Below, piece by piece: positions 48,171 through 59,102 of a stretch of DNA of 64,000 nucleotides (positions are counted from its first letter, which is position 1; every line of letters begins with the position of its first letter). Below the pieces are notes generated by a model, which saw only the letters and a program-made list of their open reading frames with translations, did not search any database and had not been told where the DNA came from. Origin of the DNA: Atherinomorus stipes (taxonomy: Eukaryota > Chordata > Actinopteri > Atheriniformes > Atherinidae); contig JALJCO010001289.1 of the NCBI GenBank assembly GCA_023101725.1, positions 1-64,000 on the forward strand. The letters run 5' to 3'. Both the position numbers and the translations under genes were made by a program.

Positions 48171-49124
48171 GAATGGTATGAGTGGCTTGCCCGTAAGCAT
48201 CACAAGGGGCCATTAGGACGGATAATCCATGACATTGCTGTGATGTATAGACACTACATGTCTCTGAAATATTCTGTTAATCAAGTGTTCAGCACAAAAC
48301 ATACTTAAACCTCATGGGTTTGTATACTGTTGTATACTGCTGTTCTGCCATGTGATGGCTCAGTATGTGTTTGTCTGTACATTAAAGACAATGTTCAACA
48401 TGTTATCTGTTGTTGTCTTTGGTAAAATATAGTACACAGAAAATTCTATGGGTGGAGGAGGGTTGAGGTGCAAAAAATGTGATATTTTAAATACCACATT
48501 AAATTTCTGACCCTTGAACTCACCCATATGCTGTTCTACAAAGTGTATTAGTAGATGGTTAAACTATTAACAAGTGATCTGTAAGTGTGAGTTAATGTAG
48601 TAGTAAAGTATTAGCTATAAGCTTATGTATGTTATTGGGACGTTATTCTAAGTTGCAACAATTCCTCATTTATCAGCAGTTAATAAATGAGGAATAGTTG
48701 CAACTTTAGAATACGTCCCAATAACATATATAAACTACTAACTGATACTTAACAAGTCATTAGTAAGTTATTCACTGATGACTTGTTCATGATCTATGAC
48801 TAGTTTATAAGGTATGGTTATAAATTATTAATATACAGTTAACAAGTCATTTATAACTCATTAACTAACAGTTTGTTAATGGTTTATTAACCATCTATAA
48901 GGCACCTTTATTAATCATCAACAAATTATTAACAAACACTTAACAAGTGATTAATAACTCACTTATTAACAGTTTACAAATGATCTACTGACTAGTTATA
49001 ACGGATAGTTATTATAAAGTGTTACCAATTTTTCCGTAAAGTTGCTGACGGACGGACAAACCAACGCTACCGAAAAAATTACCTCCTCGGCGGAGGTGAT
49101 AAAAACTTATGAAAATTTGGACAC

Positions 49125-51187
49125 ATAGATGGGTTTCATAGATAAAATGCACCTGCAACCAAGGGGCAAGAAAACAGAAAAAAACATTATTTACCTATGA
49201 GAAGACGTGTTTTACATGCAAGACTCGACTTTTAATGCAGATACGGTCATGATATAATGTGAAAATGTCAGGGAAATACAATGTTGGAGTCCTAATATTT
49301 GTTTGGTTACAAAAATGAAGACGTTAATGCATGTAAACAGGTAAACATGTTGATAGCAGGACAATAGGACTGAATGGTGTTCAGAAAATCCTCCCGGACA
49401 TGATGCAGGTTTAGACTACATGATTTATTTAGTCTTTCACCATGGTCAGCATGTCGGATTGAACCACCACAGTGGCATAAGTTACTACCGTTCTTTCTAG
49501 TCGGGAGACTGGTGATCATACCAGTAACACAGCAACGAGTCATTGATCAGGACCCTGCTGAATTCACTGCCCACGGCTGCATCACAACACTGTAATATCC
49601 TGTAGCTGTGTGTGACAGCGGTCCTCTGCACACACACAAAAAATGGAAAAAAAAAACTAAAATTGTGGAGCCGTTCACAAACATCAACCTCACAGAACAA
49701 CGCATGCCGGAGATTTTATACGAAGTACGGGGGTCGTAAATCAGATGGCGTTTGAGTTTATATAGTTAGCCTTGTTAGCAGTTAGCTAGTCTGTCTACTG
49801 TGTGCCAGGATTTCATACACAATGAAGTATAACACTACACAAGCAGCGAGACTTGCCGACAGCAATGCAGTTGAGTCCCTCCCAGTTGGAATCGCCTCCT
49901 TTCCAAATATCATGTTGATGTCGTCTTGGCCTGGTATAATCCCAAACTAGTGAAAGTCTGCTCCTGTGTGGAGGAGGTGTAAACAACATCGGAGCAGCTC
50001 AGTGCATCGGCTGCAGACAACGGACTGTTGTGACCTATTTTGGTTTGAACAAAGAGTCTCAACAAAAGTTTAAAGGAGTGATGACATAACAGTTAAAAAC
50101 TAGTTTATGTTGTTGGCATTACTTTATATGTAAATACTCCAAAGAAAAAAACGGCATTTTTTACAGCGGAGTATTGTTTTGAAACGCCAGACCTCACTTC
50201 CTCAGTAATACAGTTGGGTCCGGTGATGATATGGAGCTTTACCCGGAGACCACGTTTACTTTATTTTGATTGGCTACACCTTATTTCGCTATGACCTTAT
50301 TTGGAGAATCTAGGTCAAGCTGCGGCCGGAGTTTGCTAAAGGCTAACTGCTAGCAACATGGGCAGTTCAGACAGTGTGAGCTACGTTTATCAGACAAGAC
50401 AGCATTTAGAAAATAAATAAACTTACAGGTAATGACAAGGTTGTGGCCCCCTCCCTCAGTGTTGCTGCAGAAGTTTGCTTTTAAATCCATTTGTTTGAAA
50501 ACCCAGACCTGACTGCACAGAAGTTACTACTAGCTCCATACATGAAGCTGAATCAGACAGGGAGGGGAGGGGGGGAGGGGACGGTGCATTAACCGTTAGG
50601 AGAGAGAGGGGGCGCTGTTTACTTGATAGTGTGCTCTTATTGGAGCAATTAAATTACGTAGAATGATAGAACTACGTAGAATGATAGCCTGCTGTCTGAT
50701 TCAACTGTTTCTGAGCAGAGAGACAAAGCTGACAGACCATAAACAGGAACTTTGATTCTCACTCTGGACATTCACATGGCCTCATCAGTGCACAACAGAT
50801 CATATTATACACCCAAAACCCCAGAAAAGTGAAATTTGATGTCATGGCACCTTTAAGCCACTTTCTAACTTAAGTTTTTCTGGCAAATTTCAAATTAGGT
50901 CCAACACTAATGATATCCATGTTTTAACAAGAAAAATGCTGTTTCCAGGTGATGACTCCCTTAGTATAATGGCAATAGAAACACAGAACAGCAACGCTAA
51001 GACAGTATTTTTTATTCGTCATCAAAATAGATTTATACAATAAAAGCACAACGATCTCTGCTAGTTATTTCAGATTACACTACCTTTATGTGAAGGATAT
51101 GAGTCATAGACTGCAGTACAAACACAGGCTTTTTGCCCCTGGTTGCGTGCGCAACTGCTAATGTTTGTAAACGGGAAACCCATCTAT
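49125..51187. mobile_element. 2.06-kb TIR element with nested MITEs
   Basis: The ends are ATAGATGGGTTTC at 49125 and GAAACCCATCTAT ending at 51187. The inner match GCAACCAAGGGGCAAG / GCCCCTGGTTGC confirms an inverted arrangement. ACAC adjoins both ends, a possible 4-bp duplication. The left half (49300-49990) holds short minus-strand frames with Cys and His residues but no identified domain. The right half is occupied by elements at 50069-50964. Confidence 0.6.
50069..50964. mobile_element. TTTAAAGG-type element containing a second MITE
   Basis: The left end is TTTAAAGGAGTGATGACATA at 50069. The right end is the inverse of CTAAGGGAGTCATCACCTGG, finishing at 50964. An inner unit of about 50200-50856 ends GATGTCATGGCACCTTTAAG and is the same family as 60232-60723 in the other orientation, with shared blocks GTAATGACAAGGTTGTGG and CATTCACATGGCCTCATCAG. 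Non-coding. Confidence 0.6.
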
Positions 51188-53587
51188 ACACATCATATGG
51201 GATACAAAATACTTTTCCACAATATGAGTAATTTCAACTAATGACACCACCACTTGATTTGCGGACATACAGTATATTTAGGAGACAGAGGAAACTTTAC
51301 ATGAGCTTGAGGATCAGGCTCAATCAGAAATCCCTTCTTCATGCAATGGACACTGCATGTGACGACATCACGGGGGGATCAGTGTAGGGGATGGTTGAGA
51401 CATGCATGCCGTGTCTACTCACACTGCATTGAAAAGGAGAATATCTGCTCTGATGTGTATGAAAATATGTGGCCAGACAGCAACGTCTGATGGTCCCAGG
51501 GGGTCGGCTATGGCGGCCAGGAGGAAAATGTCGTGGACAGCAACCAGTAAAGTTGTGAAAATCCAACTTTTATTTACAGGCGACCCACAAATGTCCTTTT
51601 TATTTTCACTATTTTATTTATTTGTTAGCATTTCCCTCATATTTTTTTTTCTGCAACTCTGTATTGAAGTTAGATTGTATGAATAAAATTTATTTCAGTT
51701 TCCTTGGCAGTATTTGTGCAATGTTGTCAAATCTTGGCTGTCACTCCTGTAGTTAAATTCCACTGTATCACTAGTTTTTTACACTTTTACACATTCTTAG
51801 CTAGACAATCAATGAAGGAATGGGCTAAGATGAGGGACATTTCAATGGTCCTCTGCCACTGTGACAAAACATCTAAATATTTTGACTTGCAGTGCTCAAA
51901 CAGTGCCAAAAGGGCGTTGCATTTTGGAGGCACTGACAATCTGTATGAGGCAGAAACTTTGTTTTTCCCCACAAATAAAATGTTCGTAGTAGTAGAGAGA
52001 TGAACTTTTACCGATTAGCCAGGTTAATGTGCTGAACCATCCACATTGGTGTTGGCAAAAGCACCAAGAGTGGTGAGAATGTTCAGTCTGTTTTGAGAAA
52101 TAACTTGCAGAACTGAGAGGGATCTTTGCATTTTTGGTGGCACTGACGATTTATATGGTAAAGGAATATCGTCTTGAAGGAAGAGTGAACAGTTTTGGGA
52201 GAGATGTGAGTTTTTGCAAGTTAACTATTGTGTTTCGCTAAACTGTAAGACTGTTTTGACTAATCATCTTCGAGTTTTGAGAATGTAACTTTTGTCTCAA
52301 GAAATGAACAAAACCAACCAAAAAAAATGTAATACAGTTGTATTTCTATCATATTCTAGGACGTCAAATAAATGTGGTGAGGTCTGTGTATGTAGATGGA
52401 GGGAAGAATTGTCAGATATTTTTAGCAGCTTGTGTTGCATTCTCCACTGGACAATCAACTTAAGGAGCTCCCCAGCTTAGAACCAGCCTTCTCAATATAT
52501 TTGTTCAGTTTAATTAAGTCTCCTGCTCTAATGCTGCTGCCTCAACAGATGGCTGATAGATAATCAGATAGTTAACCAGATAATAGTGAGATTATCTAGT
52601 AATACGCAGATAATAGATAATCTCCTATAACATACCCTGGTCAGGTACTGTATCTGTAGATATGTTTAAAGAGTAATTATTGTATTTATCTATACACACA
52701 AATAATGTATATAAATTAAAATCATGTTCTGTTATTTGCTATTACTTTACTCTTAAAATGTCCCTGTGCAATAAATTAAACTGAATTTCTTGTTTGCACT
52801 CAATCTCTCTCTGTCTCTGGATCTATGAACCTGCCCACTAGCAAATGAACATTTTCACACGCACACACGCCTACACACAGATTAAAACATCATCTAAATA
52901 ACAGTTGGAGGTCAGAAAACAAATACTAAGTGCGTTATTGTATGTGGACTTTTTCTTTTCTTTTGTCTTTTCTTATGGTGAATTATAACAAAAATTGAGT
53001 TCCTGTTTGCTGAAAAGGATATTGGGAAATAATCAGATAAAATTCTACTTCTTTCACATATTTATTGCTCTGTTATTGGCTCTCAAAGAAACAGAAGCAA
53101 ACACATAAGAACAAAAACAGCATAGTATGTAAACAGAAATTAACATGTTGCACAGGACATTAAGCCAAAACGAGTGTATACACAACTTCTACTGCATGTT
53201 GAAAATCTTCACAAACACTTGAATCAGTCTGAACCTTTATAACAAAGAATGGCTTTTAGTGTCCTCCTTCATTACCTTTACTGTATTGCTAAAGAGACAA
53301 AATGGGACAGAAAAAATAATAAAATATATAGCAAACAGTTTTCTGAAAGATTCTGCCATCACAACTTGGCAACAGGTGAATGAGTCTAGATTAGTTATAG
53401 GAGGAAAATCCACCAGAGGGTTTAGTCTTTCCAAGCATGGATGGTCATATGGCTTATCACTTAGTGCCAAACTCCAGCTCAGAATCAAGTTCAATAAATA
53501 TTTCTCAATGGCAGGTTTGGAATAACTGGGGTCTTTCAGCATCTACAGAACACTGTGAAAATATTCAGTCTGTGAAAATCTCAGTGT
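51188..53587. other. Unclassified 2.4-kb stretch
   Basis: Two diverged copies of a GCATTTTGGAGGCACTGAC-like block occur at about 51919 and 52128, suggesting an old internal duplication. Minus-strand frame 51339-51566 is His/Cys-rich but has no identified domain. AT-rich GATAATC words recur at 52560-52625. No gene was supported. Confidence 0.35.
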
Positions 53588-54057
53588 ATTAAAGGGACTT
53601 GAGGCAAGATTAAGAAACAAAACTCGCGACTGGCGCTTCAGGTAACTGCAGCCACGAGCCAAGCCGTCACGGGAGCGTGCACAAACTGAAGCTATAATCT
53701 TTACTAACCTTTTTCTTAGTTAAACTTTTTAGTGCCTTTCAGTTGATCTGGATTGTTTGCTGACAGCAGAAGAATCCATAACTATCGCTTACAGTGTTTG
53801 AATTTACCGCGACCATCTTCTTCCTGTATCAAAACTGCACATGTAGCTTCATTTGACGTCACGTCTGCAGGGCAGGGCGAGAAATTCGGACACAGAATTG
53901 CAGCGCATTTTGCAGCACACAGCCTGTTCAAGGCAACGGAGAGAAACATGGGTGGAAATGTTATATTTGGTATTTAGCGCTTCATCACCCATTAGTATTT
54001 TAAAAAATCGACATGCGTGTCGGTTTTTTTTTAAATCCTGCCTCTAGTCCCTTTAAA
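53588..54057. mobile_element. AAAGGGACTAGAGGC MITE, copy 2
   Basis: The ends are TTAAAGGGACTTGAGGCAAG at 53589 and CCTGCCTCTAGTCCCTTTAA ending at about 54056, with TA at each junction. Internal blocks match copy 1 (39608-40109) inverted. Non-coding. Confidence 0.8.
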
Positions 54058-54061
54058 GCCT

Positions 54062-54522
54062 AAAACAGAAAACTCAGCTGGATGACCTTCAAGCCTTCAG
54101 GCAGCACTGCATGAGAAACCATCATGCCACCATGATCGATATACGTAGCCACATGAGCTCAGGAGGACCTTGGAAAACCATTTTAAAAACTGGTGTATGA
54201 TTTTACAAAGATGATAAAGAATATCCAAGCTGTTATTGGAGACAGCTACAAAAGACAGAATCTGGGTGAGTATTGCTCTCCATGGCATTTATATATTCTT
54301 ATGTGTGAAAAAGCTGTCTATTGAAAATATATGGGCAACATGAAGAGAAAAGTAAGACAACAGCTACAAATTGCTGAGCAGCTGAAATCTTGGATTCAGC
54401 AAGAATGGACTAAGATTTCTCTGGAAAACCTGCAACAATTAGTGTCTGTAGATCCTAAATGGTTAAAAAGTCTCAATAAAAGGAAGCTGATGACAGTCAT
54501 GATAGCACAAGCATGAATTGTG
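54062..54522 (+). pseudogene. Tc1/mariner-type transposase remnant, core deleted
   Basis: The 3' part reads AEQLKSWIQQEWTKISLENL then QQLVSVDP and KSLNKRK, the C-terminal region of a common fish Tc1/mariner-type transposase. An upstream piece (54085-54170) resembles the same family's N-proximal coding around GCAGCACTGCATGAGAAACC. The catalytic core between the two is missing, leaving a shortened, inactive relic. Confidence 0.55.
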
Positions 54523-54538
54523 AAAGCACTGAAAATAA

Positions 54539-55162
54539 TTTAAAGATCTCCTTCCACTGAAAACCAGTTTAACTTGCTCCTTTTGAAATACGGAGGGTCA
54601 CCCCTAGTTACATTCACATGCTGCACTTGCAAGTGGTGCGTCACCTCCACTGGCTGTGTTTCCTATTCATAGGAACAATACAGACAAGGGAACGAATCAC
54701 GAAAAGCCTTTCGCTTCCACATCACATTGAAAAGGGCATCGCCCATGTGGGTTTAAACCCGCCCATGGGAAGGCAGGTAACCCTCCCCTCCGCACTAGAA
54801 GGGAAGACAGCGCGACTGTAGCCGCGGAGTTGAGAAGCTAAGTTACATAACTGTTTACTAGCATGGCGGAACAAACTCGTTCGTGTGCTCTGTTACACAG
54901 ACAGAGTGGGGGGAGGAGGTTCCTTTCTTACATTAATGGGAGGGAGCCAATCAAAAACGCATATTTCGTGTCACGGATATTCATGAGAAGGACAGGAAAA
55001 GCCTGTTGTTGGACCACAAACCTCTCTTCTAGCACACAAATGCAGCAGGAAACAAAGGAACCAGAAGGTTTTTTTTAAACAGAAACGACGCATAACGCAT
55101 TCAATAATAATGGCAAACACGGCAATATTAATGAAATGACGATGGAAGTAAATCTTTTAAGT
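54539..55162. mobile_element. TAAAG-CTCCTTCCACTG MITE, copy 1
   Basis: Starts TTTAAAGATCTCCTTCCACT. Contains CTAGAAGGGAAGACAGCGCG, AGCATGGCGGAACAAACTCG and TTCATGAGAAGGAC blocks shared with 61351-61867 and 63330-63430. It appears to end at CTTTTAA about 55160. A frame at 54863-55078 is compositional only. Confidence 0.65.
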
Positions 55163-56080
55163 AAAGGTTTAAAGCAGTTACAACTTGTATGTGTTTATTG
55201 CAAATGAAGAAACTTAAAATGTTCATTATTAAATTCATAATTACTGTAAGCTAACCAGTGTTTGGCCACTAACAATCTTCCAGCCCCTTTGCTCGTGCTC
55301 TGTTGGATTGATTTGTTCACCAGCCTGACATGGCTGGAGAGGTCAATCCACTTAAGTGGTCATCAGCTCAATCTCTCGTTCACACACAAACACACACATT
55401 GTTCTGTGTGTGTCACCCACAGGGGTGTTGCACCTGTCAAGACAGAGATAAACCTGCTAATTCATATTATAACCCCAGTAGTGAGACTGAATGTTCAAGA
55501 GGTGATTTATCAAGATGGTCCGACTACTTGTTTTGTATTTTGACCCAGCTAACATGGCTGGAGGTGTCATTCCATTACTGTAAGTAGCCCAGTGACTTAG
55601 TGTCACCAGCAGTCCAGAATCCAAACACCCGTGATTGCTGTGGAAGCACAGGTGACAAGGGCAAGTCCAATGGCTAATCACATATTTGTAGCTCCTTCTG
55701 CTTGTGTGCTAATGTAGAGCTTAGAGCTGGTGCAGCTGAGTTAAAGAAAAACATGTTATGGCACCTGACATCCAACTTGATCTTAGAGAGAGACATTAAA
55801 TCCTGCGATATCAAGATTTTTAAACCTAATGGAGGGGTGGCAGGTCATGGCTTAAATCCTCATGCTGATAAAGCAAAGTGAAAATCAGTTACTTGGTCAC
55901 TGTTAAACACAAAAAAGGTTGTGATTCTGTTCTTTTAGTAAGTTTTAGAAACTGTTTGTGGGTTTACTTAATTTTGATAAAAAAAAACCAATTGATTAAT
56001 TTATTCTATGTGTGACAGTGTGAGGTCCTGTCACTATGCCTCCAACTGATCATGTGCCCTGGCTACTTGGCCTCAAAGAT
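55163..56080. other. Unclassified spacer
   Basis: A weak duplicate GACATGGCTGGAGAGGTCAA / AACATGGCTGGAGGTGTCAT lies at about 55327 and 55552. No gene was recognised. Confidence 0.4.
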
Positions 56081-56150
56081 AGCCCTTTGGCTGACTGGTA
56101 AGCCCCATGACTCTCACTTGGATCGAATCCCGCCCAGGCCCTTGTTGCGT
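56081..56150 (+). repeat. tRNA-like sequence, probable SINE head
   Basis: TGGCTGACTGG (56088-56098) fits an A box, with GGCT/AGCC pairing as a D stem, and GGATCGAATCC (56120-56130) fits a B box. The acceptor stem does not pair, and a TGTGAGGTCC/GGACCTCACA pair surrounds the stretch at about 56020 and 56268. It is therefore more likely a tRNA-derived repeat than a working tRNA gene. Confidence 0.4.
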
Positions 56151-56551
56151 TTCTTGCCACATATGGTTTGGTCAGCCAAATGATACCTAGAGAATAATCC
56201 TTAAAAAATCTGATCACCATTTTCCTGTGAATGACTAACTTTACAACCACTCCACAGAAGTGGGGTGGGACCTCACATACTTTAAATCAGCACAGTGACT
56301 TCAAACCACTGAATAAACAGAGGACAGGCATATCACTCTCCATAGTACAGGAAAATTATTTTAATACACTATATTGTCAAACGTATTTGCTCACCAATGC
56401 AAATTACGGCAGTCAGGTGTTCCAATCACTTCCGTGGCCAACTTCAACTTCAATTTTATTGTCAAGTGGGTCGCATGTGGACATATGGCACAGATGAAGT
56501 TACATCTCTCTCAAACCACGATGCATTCAAAAAATATACAATAAACTATAA

Positions 56552-56740
56552 CAGTGGTTCTCAAACTTTTTACAGTGTGTACCACCTGAGAAAACATCGA
56601 GCTCTCAAAGTACCACCACCGTGACCAACTTGTACATACAGTTACAAGCTATGGACCCCTAACTAATAGGAGTCCATAACTCCTATTAGTTATGGACTGT
56701 TCACAGAGGAGACATGCATGAATCGATTACTCCTAATATA
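56552..56740. mobile_element. hAT-type terminus within the LINE 3' UTR
   Basis: CAGTGGTTCTCAAACTTTTT then GTGTACCACCTGAGAAA is the common Charlie-like hAT terminus. The opposite terminus was not identified. The stretch also holds a perfect hairpin at 56660-56692. Confidence 0.5.
56660..56692. repeat. Perfect 14-bp inverted repeat
   Basis: TAACTAATAGGAGT, loop CCATA, then ACTCCTATTAGTTA, an exact complement. Confidence 0.95.
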
Positions 56741-56744
56741 AAAA

Positions 56745-57228
56745 TATGAGACTGTCCCACGACAGGTCTTGGGAGATGTGGACATCCAGGAACTTGGTGC
56801 TGCTCACCCACTCCACCTTAGCACTGTTGATGATCAGTGGAGCATGCTGGACAGGCTTTCTCCTGAAGTTTACCACGATCGCCTTCGTCTTCTCCACGTT
56901 CAGATTGAGATGGTTGTCCTTGCACCACATGGCCAGGCGGCTCACCTCACTCCTGTAGTTTGTCTCATCTTTGTTGTTGATGAGACCCACCACTGTTGTG
57001 TCATCTGCGACTTAATGAAGAGGTTGGAGCTGAATGTTGGAGTGCAGTCGTGGGTCGGCAGAGTGAAGAGGAGGGGGCTCAGCACGCATCCTTGGGGGGC
57101 CTCCTTGTTCAGTGTGATGATGCTGGAGGTGTTGCTGCTGACCCGAACTGCCTGTGGTCTCCCCATCAGGAAGTCCAGCAGCCAGTTGCAGAGGGAGGTG
57201 TTGAGTCCCAGCTGGACCAGTTGGATGA
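56745..57228 (-). pseudogene. LINE reverse transcriptase fragment, frameshifted at the catalytic box
   Basis: Motifs read on the minus strand are MGRPQAVRVSSNTSS, APQGCVLSPLLF, then ADDTTVVGLINNKDE (gca gat gac is the complement of 57000-57008), LAMWCKDNHLNLNVEKTK, FRRKPVQHAPL and FLDVHISQDLSW. One missing base just before ADD throws the upstream frame out, so the palm domain is split. The endonuclease and RT start are absent through 5' truncation. Confidence 0.75.
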
Positions 57229-57261
57229 GTGTATAAAATGGAGCACTTAGGCCTGCAGACT

Positions 57262-58656
57262 GTTATTACAAACATTTGTGAAAGAATGGGTCACTCTCAG
57301 GAGCTCAGTGAATTCCAGCATGGAAATGTGATGGGATGCCACACTGTAAAAAAAAAAAAAAAAAAAACTGTAATATTCCAGCAGCCGGGGCGCCAGAAAA
57401 ATACTGTAAAATTACAGAGAAAAACTTTCTCATAAGAATACAGTAATTTTTCATAATAAAAATACAGTTTATAACTTTGCTCTTACATGACATCTTTGTT
57501 TTATTTTGGCATTTTCATGTTTAATGAAGGATGTTAAGATGTATAACAATGAGAAAATCACCTAGACATACGGTAAAAACTGTTAGAATACAGGAAATCA
57601 CAGTTAATATCACTGTTGCCAACAGTTAAGGGAGAGAAGTCACCATTGGCTGGTCCAAAAGTTGCCAGAAGTCACTAAATGACAACACAGCAACTTACAA
57701 TCAGTGTTGCATATGTGCAGTACCCCATCATCGCATCCAACTTGATTTTTAGATAAGCTCCGTTACTAATATCTATGGGTACTGAAGGGGTGACATATAC
57801 ATTTGAGTGATGGTGCAAAGAAGATCCAGGTGTGCCACAAGGCATCATGGGAAATAAGCAGCAACTGTTACATTAGGCTACAATTGTTCTTTGCTTTGAA
57901 TACAAATTTATGCAGGTAATGTTTGCACCAAAGTAAATTCCGAGTTTGTGATAGAACAGCTTAACAATTCACTATTAGTTGATGTTGGTTCAGTCTCAAA
58001 CAGCACAAGTAGTGTGATATGATGGCGGTTCTATCTCCTTGAGCTGTCCTTCACATTCATGGTGCAACTTTAACATCCAAACTGAACAGAATTTTTCAGC
58101 AACTTATTCTGAATGTAAACAAAACAAAGGCAGTAAACACTCAACTCAAATTTATAGGACAACAATCATAAGAGGGTCATTTTCCTGTTGAATTTGCTTT
58201 TCCCATGAGCCTTTGTGGTCCAGATGTATTGTGTTTTGAAAATAGCCCTGCCCCGTCGTTCATGAATGCTGAAGCTGAAACGACTTAAGAAATTTAGTTT
58301 GAGTGAAAGTAAAAACTTGTTTCAGATTAGAGATTGGGTTTTTTAAGTTGATATGACAAAAAATGATAATAATAATAATCATTGTTCATAATTTTAGTTA
58401 TTATTCCATTTTTTTTAAATGAGGAAAAATGTAAAATATCACAGAACAAATCTGATACTTTTTTTTTTTCAAACAAATCCATTTGTGAAATTTCCTCACT
58501 CCTAAATATTCCACAGTCAACTGTCAGCTGTATTATAAAAAAATGGAAGTGTTTGGGAACGACAGCAACTCAGCCACAAAGTGGTAGGCCACGTAAACTG
58601 ATGGAGCGGGGTGAGTGGATGCTGAAGCTGGAGTCAATTACTACAGACAGTGGTTA
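57262..58656 (+). pseudogene. Tc1-like transposase N-terminal region
   Basis: The first piece reads ERMGHSQELSEFQHGNVMGC and the second ICEISSLLNIPQSTVSCIIK, then GTTATQPQSGRPRKL. These form the paired-like helix-turn-helix and the GRPR motif that bind the terminal repeats. The 1.13-kb insertion between 57342 and 58470 lies inside the DNA-binding domain. Immediately after GRPRKL a deletion joins LK to ESITTDSG and a stop follows. The DDE catalytic domain is absent. Confidence 0.75.
57343..58469. mobile_element. 1.13-kb insert in the Tc1 gene, ACTGTAAAA type
   Basis: The left side begins ACTGTAAA and a 19-A run, followed by CTGTAATATTCCAG and several ACTGTAAAATTACAG-like words. The right side ends in a T-run and CAGAACAAATCTGATAC. 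The termini are loosely inverse. Position and content show it is an insertion, but target duplication and class could not be fixed. Confidence 0.5.
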
Positions 58657-59102
58657 AAGTGGGATTTAAAACAGTGCAAGATTTTTGCAAGTTTTGCAAA
58701 GTGACCTGTGTTGGCTTTATTTGCTGGATGAATAATCCAACATGGTTAACTACCATAAAGAAATACAGTAAAACAACCTAAAGACAAGACTTGGGCAAAT
58801 ACAAAATGCACTGCTGATATAGCCTTGGCTTTCTTTAGTCCTTAATGAAAGTAAAAATATGAAATTGATCAAGTGATAGTGAATTTACGGGGACACATTT
58901 TAAATTGGCATTGGCGGTATAGAAGATGTTTCTTTCAACAACTTTTGAAATATTTGATGAAATCGGGTTTGCTACCCCATACACTATGATTAATTAAAAG
59001 CTTTAAATATATGAATATACCATACATCAGCTGTGAAAGTAATGGGGCTGAAAAAAAATCCGCCAATTATCTGCATTCCTTACATTTTTCATACTACCGT
59101 AG
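58657..59102. other. Unclassified spacer
   Basis: AT-rich sequence, nothing recognised. Confidence 0.4.

Larger units (their letters stand above)
46345..48308 (+). pseudogene. Merlin (IS1016/ISXO2-like) DDE transposase, split and frameshifted
   Basis: Merlin enzymes carry a DDE fold shared with bacterial IS1016/IS1595 transposases. In order there are FVTIDESH with the first catalytic Asp (46395-46406 encode IDES), and a possible short intron 46449-46512 bounded by GT and CAG. Next come GGWKRKKWVFGM, LVPLIAHHVKVGSQY, the SD...WRAY box (46684-46703) with the second Asp, GYTL, then VNHSVSYVDAQTGA (46742-46783). The last part, EELLVDHLRVI, stops at 46886 at a 1.28-kb insertion. It continues in frame after 48170 with EWYEWLARKHHKG and ends at TAA 48306-48308. 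Several frameshifts and an early TAG make it inactive. The assignment rests on the motif order. Confidence 0.72.
45759..49033 (+). mobile_element. Merlin-type DNA transposon with long inverted termini
   Basis: The ends are GGTACACTTCATAATC at 45766 and, inverted, GGTAACACTTTATAATAACT ending at 49026. AATTTTT stands on each side (45759-45765 and 49027-49033), seven shared bases compatible with a decayed 8-9 bp duplication. The inverted arms run about 560 bp each (to about 46330 and from about 48430). Each carries its own internal hairpin around GTTATTGGGACGTTAT. The interior encodes a Merlin-like transposase relic, interrupted by a Harbinger-like element. Confidence 0.75.
45573..49098. mobile_element. 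GGAGGTAATG-type TIR element, host of a Merlin insertion
   Basis: The left end is CCAAGGAGGTAATGTTTTTG after 45576, with TTGGTTTGTCTGTCC. The right end is GGACGGACAAACCAACGCTA then CCGAAAAAATTACCTCC, finishing near 49098. The two are inverted repeats. A homologous right part without the insert is at 33565-33815, where the sequence runs straight across the point that is split here. Confidence 0.75.
56441..57228 (-). mobile_element. Jockey/Rex-type LINE, 5'-truncated, inserted in Tc1
   Basis: Read on the minus strand, coding starts abruptly at 57228 and the 3' end falls at about 56441 with AATAAAATTGAAGTTGAAGT, a TTGAAG-type tail typical of this LINE. It lies exactly in the gap of the Tc1 5' UTR. 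The 3' UTR is itself interrupted by a sequence starting CAGTGGTTCTCAAACTTTTT at 56552. Confidence 0.75.
56365..58656 (+). mobile_element. Tc1-like transposon, split by two insertions
   Basis: The left terminus is TACACTATATTGTCAAACGT at 56365, the well-known end of a fish Tc1-like family. The 5' UTR stops after CCGTGGCCA (56440) and resumes at GTGTATAAAATGGAGCAC (57229). Coding then runs to 57342 and resumes at about 58470. The second half of the element, including the catalytic domain and right terminus, is missing beyond about 58656. Confidence 0.8.

Noticed and set aside
49307..49700. THAP-like or C2CH-type DNA-binding fragment on the minus strand
   Set aside because: Cys and His residues are present, but the required spacing and the AVPTIF-type ending are missing.
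51339..51566. Cys/His-rich minus-strand frame as a possible zinc-finger or transposase fragment
   Set aside because: The Cys and His spacing fits no zinc-finger class I can name and neighbouring frames give no support.
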